Shown in pieces: positions 53,735 to 63,422 of a DNA stretch of 64,000 nucleotides. The notes under the pieces are model-generated. The model was not told the origin of the DNA and made no database searches. It saw only the letters and a list, made by a program, of their open reading frames with translations. Source of the stretch: Flagellimonas sp. HMM57 (GTDB taxonomy: Bacteria; Bacteroidota; Bacteroidia; Flavobacteriales; Flavobacteriaceae); the NCBI RefSeq assembly GCF_021390175.1, contig NZ_CP090004.1, positions 310,001 through 374,000 of the forward strand, written 5' to 3'. The number at the start of each line of letters is the position of its first letter. Within the stretch, counting starts at the first letter, position 1. A program made the position numbers and the translations under genes.

Positions 53735-55071
53735 TGAAATCCTTGCCCCTTTTCTTTAGTTTGCCTTTATTGATTTTGATGACCTGCCAAAAATCAACTG
53801 ACAATGAATTCAACATTCTTGATTATGGTGCGGTTGCAGATGGAAAGACATTGAGCACCAAGGCTATTCAAGAAGCTATCAATAGAGCTATTAAAACCAA
53901 GGGAAAGGTAATTGTACCCGAGGGAACTTTTTATACAGGTAGCCTTATTTTAGGTCCAAATATTATTTTTCACTTGGAAGAAGGTGCTATGCTATTGGCC
54001 AGTAATACCATGAAAGATTATACTAGCGAGGAATTTATAAAAGCATCCTTTGCAGATAACCTTTCGATAACAGGTACTGGAACCATTAATGGTAATGGGC
54101 TGTCTTTTTTTGACGAGGATTGGAACTACACTGAACGACCAGAGCCTTGGATTGTAATCGAAGATTCAAAGAATGTTTCCGTAACTGGTGTCAGATTTAC
54201 CAATAGTCCTTCCCATACCCTTAACTTTGATTACTGCGACAAAGTATCAGTATCGAATATTTTTATTGAAAATGACCCCAGAAGTCCAAACACGGATGGA
54301 ATCGATATCCGTAATTCCAAAAATGTAACCATTTCAAATTGTGATATTCGAACCGGGGATGACGCCATCTGTATAAAAAACACCAAAAAAGAGGAGAAAT
54401 TAACAGATGCCAAAGGCAATTCAAGATTAAAAACCACTGAAAATATTACGGTAAAAGATTGTTATATCGAAAGTGATGATTCCGCACTGAAACTGGGTAC
54501 GGGAAGTGGCCATCTAACAAAAAATATTACGTTTGAAAATATAACGATACGAAAAACACGCTATGCCATGGCTTTGTTTATGATGGATAGTGGTCGTTAT
54601 GAAAATGTAATTTTCAATAGAATTGATGCTGAAACAGGTTCTAGACATGATCAAGAATATGGTATTTTCATGGATATCCATCAAAGACAAGCTGATTCTG
54701 CACCTGGTGAAATAACCAATATCCATTTTGAAAATTGTAACATCTCCACAAAAGGAATTTTCTATCTGTCCGGACATCCAGAACAATACATTCAAAACAT
54801 CTCAATAACTGGTATGGAGATTACTATCAAAGAAACACTGGATAATTCTGAATGGGACAAGCCCAAAGGAAATAAATCGATACAACATTGGCCGAGTACT
54901 TCAAATTTTGTGAATGAAAAAGCAAACTTCATTATTGCAAATGCCGAAAATGTGCGGATGAAGAATGTAAAAGTTGAACGCAGCAGTCAAGTATCTTTTC
55001 CATTTTTATGGACTTATAACGCTTCCGTTGATACTATTGCTGTCCAGATCAATACCCTAACTGCACCATGA
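53734..55071 (+). CDS. GH28-family glycoside hydrolase (polygalacturonase-like), lipoprotein
   Basis: This exported parallel beta-helix hydrolase of 445 residues has lipobox LMTC (Cys18). The GH28 opening NILDYGAVADGKTL is at 27-40. Catalytic acids fit NTDGIDI (186-192) and TGDDAICIK (207-215). The usual GHG motif is not obvious; the corresponding stretch SDDSALKLGTGSG lacks its histidine, so this is a divergent member. The predicted role is release of galacturonic acid or a related residue from pectin or rhamnogalacturonan fragments. It overlaps the next gene by 4 bases (ATGA), so translation is coupled. Confidence 0.88.
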   Translation: MKSLPLFFSLPLLILMTCQKSTDNEFNILDYGAVADGKTLSTKAIQEAINRAIKTKGKVIVPEGTFYTGSLILGPNIIFHLEEGAMLLASNTMKDYTSEEFIKASFADNLSITGTGTINGNGLSFFDEDWNYTERPEPWIVIEDSKNVSVTGVRFTNSPSHTLNFDYCDKVSVSNIFIENDPRSPNTDGIDIRNSKNVTISNCDIRTGDDAICIKNTKKEEKLTDAKGNSRLKTTENITVKDCYIESDDSALKLGTGSGHLTKNITFENITIRKTRYAMALFMMDSGRYENVIFNRIDAETGSRHDQEYGIFMDIHQRQADSAPGEITNIHFENCNISTKGIFYLSGHPEQYIQNISITGMEITIKETLDNSEWDKPKGNKSIQHWPSTSNFVNEKANFIIANAENVRMKNVKVERSSQVSFPFLWTYNASVDTIAVQINTLTAP

Positions 55072-56321
55072 GAGCTCAATTATTCTTTAGCTTTTTAGTG
55101 ACCATAAGTTTTCTTGCATGTGCGCAAGAACAAAAGCTGGGCCTAGATAAATCGTACAAAAAGGAAATCGAAGCTTCATTAAACGATGCAATTGCCCATG
55201 CCGGAAAAAGTTGTCTTGAAGAAGAAGGAAAGTCAAAAGGCGATTATGAAATGATATCGGGAAGATGGATGGAATATGAACCTGCGTGGCACACGGGGCA
55301 ATTGATTCAAGGATTACTTGCCGCCCATGATGTTACAAAAGATTCCAAAGCACTGGAATATGCCATTAAAGCTGGTAACTGGTGGGTTTCACTTCAATTC
55401 CCAAAAGGGCATCAACTGGAAGGTTATCTAAATGCTGTCCATGGGGCTAGCGTGGGCAACCTTATAAATACCACTACAATTACCGATGGCACCCCTGGAC
55501 TTTTTGATTTGACCGAAGCTACCGAAAACCCAAAATATGCAGAAGTAGCTACTTCTGCAGGGAGTTGGATTCTCGATAATCTCTACTTGCCTGAGCATAA
55601 ATTAAGCTACAACATAGTTGACCCGAAAACTGGTGAAATTTGGAAGAACAAAAGTCCACATGCCCAGCATCAAGGTCACGAAATCACTATAAAACAAGTA
55701 GCCCGCCCAAATGCAGAAGGATACCTTTGGAAAGATATATACCTGTTTAATGGCGAAGAACGGTACAAAAAGGCATTTTTGGAACTTTGTGATGGCCTCA
55801 TAGAAAAACAAAGTGACAATGGATTTTGGATGGATTTTGAACCCAATGATCCAAAAACAGGGAAAATCCATGCACGTTTCAATACATGGAATGCCGAAGC
55901 ACTAATTGAAGCTTTTACGCTGACCAAAAATCAAAAATATCTGGATGCAGCCATGAAAACCGGGAAGGGATTAGCAGCTATTCAACAAAAAAATGGAACG
56001 ATTTTTTACATCAGCTATACTGATGGCAGTGTTGACGAACGCTCTCCATGTGGCTCGGGAATTTCCTTTGCCGGTATTCTTTGGCTGCGATTGTTGGAAT
56101 TGGGAAAGCCGGATTTTATCGAAAATGTAAAGAAAGCACTTGATTTCACACTCAAAAATCAGTTCCCTTCAAATCATCCAGACAAGAATCTGGCCGGAGG
56201 TTATTTTGAAATCCGACAAAAAGCCAAGGGCAATGGACAGTTAAAACTGATCTATCGAGATATAGCTACTGCTTTTGGATTACGGTTTTTAAGTAATGTA
56301 TACCAATATGAGTTTCAATAA
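55068..56321 (+). CDS. Alpha/alpha-toroid lipoprotein, putative glycan-active enzyme of unassigned family
   Basis: This exported 417-residue lipoprotein (FLAC, Cys18) is rich in paired helices and aromatic residues, as in six-hairpin glycosidases and lyases. Examples are EYEPAWHTGQLIQGLLAAH, WNAEALIEAFTLTKNQKYLDAAMKTGKG and GSGISFAGILWLRLLELG. I do not recognise a known CAZy family; remote similarity to GH88/GH105 unsaturated uronyl hydrolases or to toroid polysaccharide lyases is possible. Its position between two GH28 genes, overlapping one by 4 bases and the other by up to 26, argues for a role in the same glycan. It may cleave or bind uronate oligosaccharides. Confidence 0.7.
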   Translation: MRAQLFFSFLVTISFLACAQEQKLGLDKSYKKEIEASLNDAIAHAGKSCLEEEGKSKGDYEMISGRWMEYEPAWHTGQLIQGLLAAHDVTKDSKALEYAIKAGNWWVSLQFPKGHQLEGYLNAVHGASVGNLINTTTITDGTPGLFDLTEATENPKYAEVATSAGSWILDNLYLPEHKLSYNIVDPKTGEIWKNKSPHAQHQGHEITIKQVARPNAEGYLWKDIYLFNGEERYKKAFLELCDGLIEKQSDNGFWMDFEPNDPKTGKIHARFNTWNAEALIEAFTLTKNQKYLDAAMKTGKGLAAIQQKNGTIFYISYTDGSVDERSPCGSGISFAGILWLRLLELGKPDFIENVKKALDFTLKNQFPSNHPDKNLAGGYFEIRQKAKGNGQLKLIYRDIATAFGLRFLSNVYQYEFQ

Positions 56322-57744
56322 AAAACATATCATATCATATCTGCGAAAGTGGATATTTGAGAGGAAACGGTACCGTATTATTCCTTTAGTTTTAGTTGTA
56401 TGCCTTTTAAGCTGTAAAACCCAAACCAAAGACGACTTTACGAAAGAAATTGCCCAACAAAATATAAAAGCAGCTTGGGAACAGACCTATCCTGCTATTC
56501 TGGAAGCTATTCATCCTCCAGCTTTCAAAGACACCATAGTACATATTACGGACACTTTAGATTTTAGGGATAGATTGAATATCCATATTACCGATTTATC
56601 CAATGCGGGTGGCGGAATTATTTCCGTGCGCCCTGGCATTTATAATGCAAAGGGTAGCATTTTTATGAAATCAAACATCAACCTTCATTTAAGTGAAGGT
56701 GCAATACTTCTATTTTCTCCCAATCCTGAAGATTACCTTCCTGTGGTAAAATCGAGATGGGAAGGGACATTTTTGATGAATTATTCCCCGTTGATTTACG
56801 CCATTGATGCTGAAAATATTGCCATAACTGGAAAGGGAACAATCAATGGGCAGACCCAACCATACTGGGCAGATTGGAAAAACAAACAAGCGGCAGATAA
56901 AAAACTACTCAGGCAAATGGGCAATGACCAAGTTCCGCTATCGAAAAGAATTTTTGGTGAAGGCCACTTTCTGCGTCCTTCGGGCATTGAGTTCATCAAC
57001 TGCAAAAACATTCTCTTGGAAGGTTTCACCATCAAGAACAGTCCTTTTTGGACGATTCATCCCGTGCTATGTGAAAATATCACGGCCAAAAACTTGAACA
57101 TTCGATTAGGCACTACCAATGATGATGGTTTTGACCCTGAAAGTTGTAAAAATGTGCTTATTGAAAATTGTATTTTCAACACGCATGATGATTGTATTGC
57201 CATTAAGGCAGGTCGTGATCAGGACGGTTGGCCCTATCCCCCATCAGAAAACATTATTGTAAGGAACAATAGTTTCAACACTGCGGTAGGAAGCGGGTTT
57301 TGTATCGGTTCCGAAATGTCAGCTGGAGTCAAAAATGTCTTTGTAGAAAACTGTAAGTTGTCCAAAAGTGAAAAACATGCCTTTCAATTTAAGAGTAACC
57401 CCGACCGTGGTGGTTTCATAGAAAATGTTTTCGTCCGTAATATTGATGTGGGAGACGTAAAATATGGTTTTGAATTCACTACCAATTATAAAGGTTGGCG
57501 TGGCAATGAGAATTTCACGCGCTATGAGCATTTTTACTTTCAGGATATCTCTATTAAATCTGCCTTGGAAAAATCCATAACGGTTAACGGAAGGCCCGAA
57601 AAACCTATTCGAAATATCTTTTTTCAAAATATAGCCATTACCGATACCAATACTAAAATCGCCGTCAAAAACACGACGGGCGTATTGTTTGACAATGTCA
57701 AAATCAACAGCAAAACCATCGACAAAAAGCTAGAATCCCAATGA
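56296..57744 (+). CDS. GH28-family exo-polygalacturonase-like lipoprotein
   Basis: This exported hydrolase of 482 residues has lipobox LLSC (Cys40), preceded by an unusually long polar N-region; a start at Met5 (56308) is equally possible. The beta-helix carries the GH28 sites TNDDGFDPES (274-283) and HDDCIAIKAG (297-306), then GSGFCIGSEMSAGV (332-345). The last motif resembles the GHGGxxIGSEMSGGV of exo-acting polygalacturonases, but with serine in place of histidine. The sequence suggests removal of terminal galacturonate from oligosaccharides. It overlaps its upstream neighbour by 26 bases and the GH2 gene by 4. Confidence 0.9.
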   Translation: MYTNMSFNKKHIISYLRKWIFERKRYRIIPLVLVVCLLSCKTQTKDDFTKEIAQQNIKAAWEQTYPAILEAIHPPAFKDTIVHITDTLDFRDRLNIHITDLSNAGGGIISVRPGIYNAKGSIFMKSNINLHLSEGAILLFSPNPEDYLPVVKSRWEGTFLMNYSPLIYAIDAENIAITGKGTINGQTQPYWADWKNKQAADKKLLRQMGNDQVPLSKRIFGEGHFLRPSGIEFINCKNILLEGFTIKNSPFWTIHPVLCENITAKNLNIRLGTTNDDGFDPESCKNVLIENCIFNTHDDCIAIKAGRDQDGWPYPPSENIIVRNNSFNTAVGSGFCIGSEMSAGVKNVFVENCKLSKSEKHAFQFKSNPDRGGFIENVFVRNIDVGDVKYGFEFTTNYKGWRGNENFTRYEHFYFQDISIKSALEKSITVNGRPEKPIRNIFFQNIAITDTNTKIAVKNTTGVLFDNVKINSKTIDKKLESQ

Positions 57745-59630
57745 AAAATAGAATCTCAACAACTCTAAATATATCCCTTTGCAAATTAGGCGCACTATCG
57801 TTTTTGTTATCTTTTGCTTTTATCCAGATTGACGCACAAGAACCCTTATTACAAAATGTTTATAATCGCCCGTCCACTTCTTTGAACGGGAATTGGAAAT
57901 ACGTTATAGACCCATACGATACGGGTTATAGAAATCATAGAAACTGGACTCCCTTTGATGAAGCAGAATCCACGAAAGCTTCTGCTAAACCTTATTACAC
58001 GGACAAAGTCATTGAAGAACGCTGGGACCGTGTAGAATATGACTTTAACACCTCCCCAGAAATCATAGTGCCAAGTGATTGGAACAGTCAGTTTGAAAAA
58101 TTACAATACTACGAGGGCGCCATTTGGTACCGGACTACATTTGATTACACGGTTGATACAAACCAACTCACCTTCCTATATTTTGGTGCGGCCAACTATC
58201 AGACCGATGTATACCTCAACGGAGAAAAAGTAGGTCAGCACTTGGGTGGATTCGACCCTTTTAACTTTGACATCACCAATAAATTAAAAACTAAGGGCAA
58301 TTCATTGGTTGTTCGTGTAGACAACCGCAGGGAAAAACATCGCGTGCCCAATTACACCACGGATTGGTGGAACTACGGTGGAATTACGCGAGAGGTAAAA
58401 CTAGTTTCAGTACCCAAAACCCATATTCAGGATTATAGTTTACAATTGGATAAAGACAATCCAAATCAAATTAAGGGATATGTACAAGTTTCCAATGCGA
58501 CTTCAGGACAGTCTGTAACCATTCAAATCCCTGAAGCCAAAATCAATAAAACTTTTATAACGGATACAGATGGAAGGGCACAAATAACGATACTAGCCAA
58601 AAAATTAAAGAAATGGTATCCCAAGCGTCCCAAACTTTATGAAGTTTCATTATCCTCTGGTTCGGATACGCTTAAAGACCAGATTGGATTTAGAACGATA
58701 ACGACCGAAGGGGCCAATATTTTACTGAATGGTAAATCCATTTTTTTAAGAGGTATTAGTCTTCATGAAGAAAATCCGATTAAAATAGGAAGGGCAAAAT
58801 CTATGGAAGATGCCAAGATGCTTTTTGGATGGGCGAAGGAACTCAACTGTAATTTTGTACGTTTGGCACATTATCCACATAATGAAAATATGCCCAGATT
58901 GGCAGATAAGCTAGGTCTATTACTTTGGGAAGAAATCCCGGTGTATTGGGGAATTGACTACGAAAACCCTACGGCTTTTGCTCAAGCAAAATCACAATTG
59001 GAGACCTTGGTGCATCGTGATAAAAATAGAGCTAGTGTCATTGTTTGGTCCGTTGCCAATGAAACCCCTGATTTAGAATCAAGGCTCATTTTTCTTCGGA
59101 AATTGAAAGATATCGCCCTGGCAATCGATGATACCCGTTTTATTAGTGCCGCATTGGAACGCGATGAAAAAAGTACCGCAAATACTGTAAAAATTCCCGA
59201 TCCATTTGCCGAAGATGTTGATATTCTTAGCTGTAACGAATACATTGGCTGGTATTCCGGTTTACCATCCCGTTGTGGTGAGGTTACATGGGACTTGCCC
59301 GAAAGCAAACCTTTTTTCGTAAGCGAATTTGGCGGTGGGGCCTTGTACAACCATCATGGTGACAAGTTGACCCGTTGGACGGAGGAATATCAGGAATACC
59401 TCTACGAAGAACAATTGAACATGCTACAAAAAATTTCAACGTTGCGTGGCATGACACCCTGGATTTTAGTGGATTTCCGTTCTCCCAGAAGAAACCTACC
59501 CTTGATACAGGACGGCTGGAATCGAAAAGGACTCATCTCGGAAAATGGGTTCAAGAAAAAGGCTTTTCATACATTGAAAGCTTTTTATGATGAAATGGAG
59601 AAAAAGTACGATTACAAAATCAACGACTAA
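57741..59630 (+). CDS. GH2-family beta-glucuronidase-like enzyme (uronate-recognising)
   Basis: This exported GH2 enzyme of 629 residues has a signal peptide (about 1-32). It has sugar-binding, Ig-like and TIM-barrel domains. The acid/base is Glu441 in WSVANET; the nucleophile is Glu529 in FFVSEFGGGA. Asn594-Arg595-Lys596 fits the N-x-K motif that binds the substrate carboxylate in beta-glucuronidases, so the likely substrate is a beta-linked glucuronide or galacturonide. It is the last gene of the degradation operon and ends 5 bases before the convergent uxuA. Released glucuronate would enter the UxaC-UxuB-UxuA branch encoded beside it. Confidence 0.9.
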   Translation: MKNRISTTLNISLCKLGALSFLLSFAFIQIDAQEPLLQNVYNRPSTSLNGNWKYVIDPYDTGYRNHRNWTPFDEAESTKASAKPYYTDKVIEERWDRVEYDFNTSPEIIVPSDWNSQFEKLQYYEGAIWYRTTFDYTVDTNQLTFLYFGAANYQTDVYLNGEKVGQHLGGFDPFNFDITNKLKTKGNSLVVRVDNRREKHRVPNYTTDWWNYGGITREVKLVSVPKTHIQDYSLQLDKDNPNQIKGYVQVSNATSGQSVTIQIPEAKINKTFITDTDGRAQITILAKKLKKWYPKRPKLYEVSLSSGSDTLKDQIGFRTITTEGANILLNGKSIFLRGISLHEENPIKIGRAKSMEDAKMLFGWAKELNCNFVRLAHYPHNENMPRLADKLGLLLWEEIPVYWGIDYENPTAFAQAKSQLETLVHRDKNRASVIVWSVANETPDLESRLIFLRKLKDIALAIDDTRFISAALERDEKSTANTVKIPDPFAEDVDILSCNEYIGWYSGLPSRCGEVTWDLPESKPFFVSEFGGGALYNHHGDKLTRWTEEYQEYLYEEQLNMLQKISTLRGMTPWILVDFRSPRRNLPLIQDGWNRKGLISENGFKKKAFHTLKAFYDEMEKKYDYKIND

Positions 59631-59635
59631 AATGA

Positions 59636-60811
59636 TTATCCCATACCTTGTACAATGGCATACTCCAAACCCCTAAGCTCAGCAAGCCCTTTTAGCCGTC
59701 CGATTGCCGTATAGCCAGGATTGGTTTTTTTATTAAGGTCGAGGTCATCCAACATCTGATGGCCATGATCAGGCCGCATGGGAAGAGAAGTATTTCGTTC
59801 TTGCTGTATTTCCAAAAGTGCTTTCATCACATCGTACATAGGCACATCGCCTTCCAAATGGTTTGCTTCGTAGAAGTTTCCTTCGGTATCGCGTTGCGTA
59901 CTTCGCAAATGGACAAAATGGATATACGCACCAAAATCACGAATCATTTGAGGAAGGTTATTATCGCTACGGACACCAAAAGAGCCAGTACAAAAGGTAA
60001 TGCCGTTAGATGAACTCGGTACTTCTGTCATCATTCGATTGATGTCAGACGCCGTACTGACCACTCGTGGCAATCCAAAAATAGGGAAAGGCGGATCATC
60101 TGGATGTATTGCCATTTTTACATGATGTGCTTCCGCAACAGGGATGATTTCCTTGAGAAAGAGCGTAAGATGTTCAGCCAATTTTTTGGCATCGATACCT
60201 TCATAGCTATCCAAAATAGTTTGAAATTGCTCTAAGGTATAGCCTTCCTCACTTCCTGGTAATCCTGCAATGATCGTTTTTATTAAAGTGTTCTTTGAAG
60301 CTTCGTTCAAACTTTCAAAATAGGCTTTTCCTTTTTCAAGCTCTGTTTCTGTATAGTCCGCTTTTGCATTTGGACGGTTCAGAATAAAACAATCAAAAGC
60401 TACCAAAGCCTGTTTTTCAAATCGGAGTGCTTTTGCACCATTGGGCAGTTCGTAAAACAGATTGGTACGTGTCCAATCCAACACGGGCATAAAATTGTAG
60501 CAAATGGTGCGTACACCTTCCAACGCTAAATTCTCAATGGAAGTTTTGTAATTTTCAACATACATTTGAAAATCTCCCTTTCGAGTTTTGATGTTTTCAT
60601 GAATCGGGATACTTTCAACTACCGACCAAACCAGACCGGCCGCTTCAATTTCCAGTTTTCGCTTTTTTATTTCCGCCCTTGTCCATACTTCCCCATTGGG
60701 AATGTGGTGCAAAGCTGTAACCACACCTGTTGCACCTGCCTGCGCAATATCTTTTAGGCTGACCGAATCCTTGGGTCCGTACCAACGCATTGTTTGTTCC
60801 AATACTTTCAT
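59636..60811 (-). CDS. uxuA: Mannonate dehydratase
   Basis: This is a cytosolic metal-dependent enzyme that dehydrates D-mannonate to 2-keto-3-deoxygluconate. The 391-residue protein shows the UxuA-type xylose-isomerase-like barrel: [22 protein letters not shown] at the start, [20 protein letters not shown] (about 256-275), [13 protein letters not shown], and [12 protein letters not shown] near the end, whose Asp and His residues are metal or active-site candidates. It is the last gene of the - strand operon uxaA-SDR-uxuA, 9 bases after the SDR gene. Length is normal. Confidence 0.96.
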   Translation of the reverse strand: MKVLEQTMRWYGPKDSVSLKDIAQAGATGVVTALHHIPNGEVWTRAEIKKRKLEIEAAGLVWSVVESIPIHENIKTRKGDFQMYVENYKTSIENLALEGVRTICYNFMPVLDWTRTNLFYELPNGAKALRFEKQALVAFDCFILNRPNAKADYTETELEKGKAYFESLNEASKNTLIKTIIAGLPGSEEGYTLEQFQTILDSYEGIDAKKLAEHLTLFLKEIIPVAEAHHVKMAIHPDDPPFPIFGLPRVVSTASDINRMMTEVPSSSNGITFCTGSFGVRSDNNLPQMIRDFGAYIHFVHLRSTQRDTEGNFYEANHLEGDVPMYDVMKALLEIQQERNTSLPMRPDHGHQMLDDLDLNKKTNPGYTAIGRLKGLAELRGLEYAIVQGMG

Positions 60812-60820
60812 AATCTTATT

Positions 60821-61636
60821 TTAAACTCCCGAATATGTTCCAAATCCTCCATCAATCTTCAGTACCGTACCCGTAACAAATTTTGATGCATCGCTACATA
60901 AATAATGAACTGCTCCCAACAACTCGTTAGGGTCTCCAAAACGTCCCATAGGCGTATTTGAAATAATTTGATTTCCACGTGCAGTCAAGCTTCCATCAGT
61001 TTCGGTCAATAAAGTTTTGTTCTGTTTGGTCAAAAAGAAACCTGGCGCCAGGGCATTTACTCGCAGACCTTCTCCATGTTTTTGGGCAAATTCCACAGCC
61101 AACCATTGAGTTAGGTTATCAATTGCCGCCTTTGAGGACGAGTAGCCCATGACCCGTGTCAAAGGGCGCTCCGCTGACATACTAGAAATGTTTATGATAC
61201 TTCCCTTTTTTTCCTCCAAAAACAAGGGTAAAAAGGTTTTGATGGGCAAATAAGTACCAATATAATTTAGCTCAATAATCTTTCGTAACGCCTCGACATC
61301 GCTGTCCAACAGTGTTTGGTCCGGGGTAATTGTAGCTCCTTGCATATTGCCACCTGCCGCATTGATAAGCACATCTATGGTGCCAAACGACTTTTTGAGC
61401 TCTTCGTATGCCTTCTCTAAATCCGATTCCTTGGTTACATCTGCTAGGATAATACTGGCCGCTCCACCTTTGGATTCAACCGCATCTTTGAGTTCATGGG
61501 CACCTTCGATTGCGTACGACATAATTACCACATGAGCTCCTTCATCTGCTAGGTATTTTGCCATCTCCGACCCTAATACACCTGTTCCTCCGGTAATTAC
61601 AATAATCTTGTTCTTTACATTAAAAAGTTGGTTCAT
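60821..61636 (-). CDS. SDR-family D-mannonate oxidoreductase (fructuronate reductase)
   Basis: This is a short-chain dehydrogenase of 271 residues with cofactor motif VITGGTGVLGSEMA (about 14-27), NAAG, catalytic Ser in NISSMSAE, and the YSSSK pair. The neighbourhood, between uxuA and uxaA, and the overall match to SDR-type UxuB enzymes indicate reduction of D-fructuronate to D-mannonate. It is thus the glucuronate-branch counterpart of UxaB but of an unrelated fold. It lies 8 bases after uxaA and is co-transcribed. Another acid-sugar substrate is possible. Confidence 0.87.
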   Translation of the reverse strand: MNQLFNVKNKIIVITGGTGVLGSEMAKYLADEGAHVVIMSYAIEGAHELKDAVESKGGAASIILADVTKESDLEKAYEELKKSFGTIDVLINAAGGNMQGATITPDQTLLDSDVEALRKIIELNYIGTYLPIKTFLPLFLEEKKGSIINISSMSAERPLTRVMGYSSSKAAIDNLTQWLAVEFAQKHGEGLRVNALAPGFFLTKQNKTLLTETDGSLTARGNQIISNTPMGRFGDPNELLGAVHYLCSDASKFVTGTVLKIDGGFGTYSGV

Positions 61637-61644
61637 ATTTTAGT

Positions 61645-63291
61645 TTAAAGTGATATTCCTCTTTTCCAAGGAATAAAATCATCTTGATTTAATACTTGTG
61701 CTTTTGTTTGGATTTTTCCACTGGCAACAGCAATGATAAATTCCATGAGTTCCTCACCCATTTCTTCGATTGTTTTATCTCCCGTGATAACTTCTCCTGC
61801 ATCCACATCGATAATGTCGGGCATACGTTCGGCCAATCCACTGTTCGATGCTATCTTGATTACGGGCGCAATAGGGTTTCCCGTAGGTGTGCCCAATCCT
61901 GTCGTAAAGAGGATAAGGTTTGCTCCCGACCCTGCTAATGCGGTTGTGCTTTCCACATCGTTGCCAGGTGTACACAATAAATTTAGTCCAGGTTTGGTGG
62001 CATACTCTGCATAGTCCAGCACGTCTACGATAGGTGATGTACCACCTTTTTTTGCCGCTCCGGCACTCTTCATGGCGTCCGTTATAAGGCCGTCTTTAAT
62101 GTTTCCTGGGCTTGGGTTCATATCGAACCCCGAACCTACCGCTTCGGCGGAAGCTGCATAGGTTTGCATTAAATGAATGAACTTGTCCGCGATAGCATCG
62201 TTGGTGCAACGGTTGATCAGTTGCTGCTCTACACCGCAGAGCTCTGGAAATTCGGCCAACATGGTTTTTCCACTCAAAGCGACTACAATATCAGAAGCAT
62301 GCCCCACCGCTGGATTTGCCGAAATTCCTGAAAAACCATCGGAACCACCACATTCCAAACCCAAGGTCAACTTATCCAAAGAAGCTGGTTCCCGTTGTAA
62401 TTTATTTGCTTCAACCAACCCCTCAAACGTTTTTTGTAGTGCCTTTTGCAAAAGATTCTCTTCCCTACCCTCTTGCTGTTGTTCCAAAATATACAATGGC
62501 TTATCAAAATCTGGATTCACAGCTTTCAATTTCTCCTGCAAAATGGAAATCTGTGCATTTTGGCAACCTAGACTCAAAATAGTGCCCCCAGCTACATTCG
62601 GATTATTAAGATACCCGGCAATCAAGGCGCATAACATCTCTGAATCTTGCCGAATACCTCCGCATCCGCCTTGATGTGTTAGAAACTTGATACCATCAAC
62701 GTTTTTAAAAACGGCTGTTGATGTGGCAGTTTCTTCTTCCAAAACCATTCCGCTTCGTGGGGAGGCTCCTGATTTATATTGGTTCACCATCTGGCGGACA
62801 TATTGTTTGTATTTATTGGGCCGCACAAAACCCAATTCTTCCAAAAAGGCATCCTTCATAACGGCCACATTTCTGTTTTCACAAAAAACCAAAGGGATAA
62901 CCACCCAAAAGTTTGCCGTTCCTACCTGTCCATCGGAACGATGATAGCCATTGAACGTCTTATTCCTAAATTTTGAAATATCAGGTTGTTGCCAATCAAA
63001 GATTTGCTTTCGTACTCCGTAATCTTCCGTCTTATGCGAAACATTATCAACGGTAAGCGCTTCTCCTTGCTCAATATTTTTCTTAGCTTTTCCAACTACG
63101 CCTCCATACATATATATCTCATCGCCATCCAAGAAGTCGTTTTGTGCAAATTTATGTTTGGCCTTTATGGGTAGCTTCAATTGAAAGTTCTCGCCATTCA
63201 TCATCACTATGATTCCTACATCTAGGTTTTCCAGCGCAACTACCACATTATCAGATGGATGAATTTTGATGAATTTATGTCTCATTTTCAA
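61645..63291 (-). CDS. uxaA: Altronate dehydratase (fused SAF and C-terminal domains)
   Basis: This is a cytosolic enzyme that dehydrates D-altronate to 2-keto-3-deoxygluconate. The 548-residue protein joins an N-terminal SAF domain (about 15-95) to the large UxaA C-domain. Cysteine-containing conserved stretches there include HQGGCGGIRQDSE, LGCQNAQIS, LGLECGGSDGFSG and CTPGNDVEST, candidates for an iron-dependent site. It is the first gene of the - strand operon. A LacI-type palindrome lies 16 bases upstream of the start codon, where a bound repressor would block transcription. Confidence 0.95.
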   Translation of the reverse strand: MKMRHKFIKIHPSDNVVVALENLDVGIIVMMNGENFQLKLPIKAKHKFAQNDFLDGDEIYMYGGVVGKAKKNIEQGEALTVDNVSHKTEDYGVRKQIFDWQQPDISKFRNKTFNGYHRSDGQVGTANFWVVIPLVFCENRNVAVMKDAFLEELGFVRPNKYKQYVRQMVNQYKSGASPRSGMVLEEETATSTAVFKNVDGIKFLTHQGGCGGIRQDSEMLCALIAGYLNNPNVAGGTILSLGCQNAQISILQEKLKAVNPDFDKPLYILEQQQEGREENLLQKALQKTFEGLVEANKLQREPASLDKLTLGLECGGSDGFSGISANPAVGHASDIVVALSGKTMLAEFPELCGVEQQLINRCTNDAIADKFIHLMQTYAASAEAVGSGFDMNPSPGNIKDGLITDAMKSAGAAKKGGTSPIVDVLDYAEYATKPGLNLLCTPGNDVESTTALAGSGANLILFTTGLGTPTGNPIAPVIKIASNSGLAERMPDIIDVDAGEVITGDKTIEEMGEELMEFIIAVASGKIQTKAQVLNQDDFIPWKRGISL

Positions 63292-63306
63292 TTAAAAATT
63301 AGTAAC

Positions 63307-63326
63307 TTGCGCAATCGATTGCACAA
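63307..63326. promoter_or_regulatory. Candidate LacI operator between uxaA and kdgK
   Basis: The core GCAATCGATTGC (63311-63322) is a perfect 12-bp palindrome; the extended 20-bp dyad has one mismatched pair. It lies 16 bases before uxaA and 97 bases before the divergent kdgK, so one repressor could govern both. Confidence 0.75.
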
Positions 63327-63422
63327 AGTAAGGAAAATTTATTTGATTTTTCTCATACAAAAAGGAAAAAAGCGATTCCTTGACCAATTCAATCGAATAA
63401 ATAAAAGCTAAACCTATCCAAT

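Noticed and set aside
62177..62674. 165-residue open frame on the + strand opposite uxaA
   Set aside because: It is antisense to a confident uxaA coding region, with shadow-type composition and no family signature.
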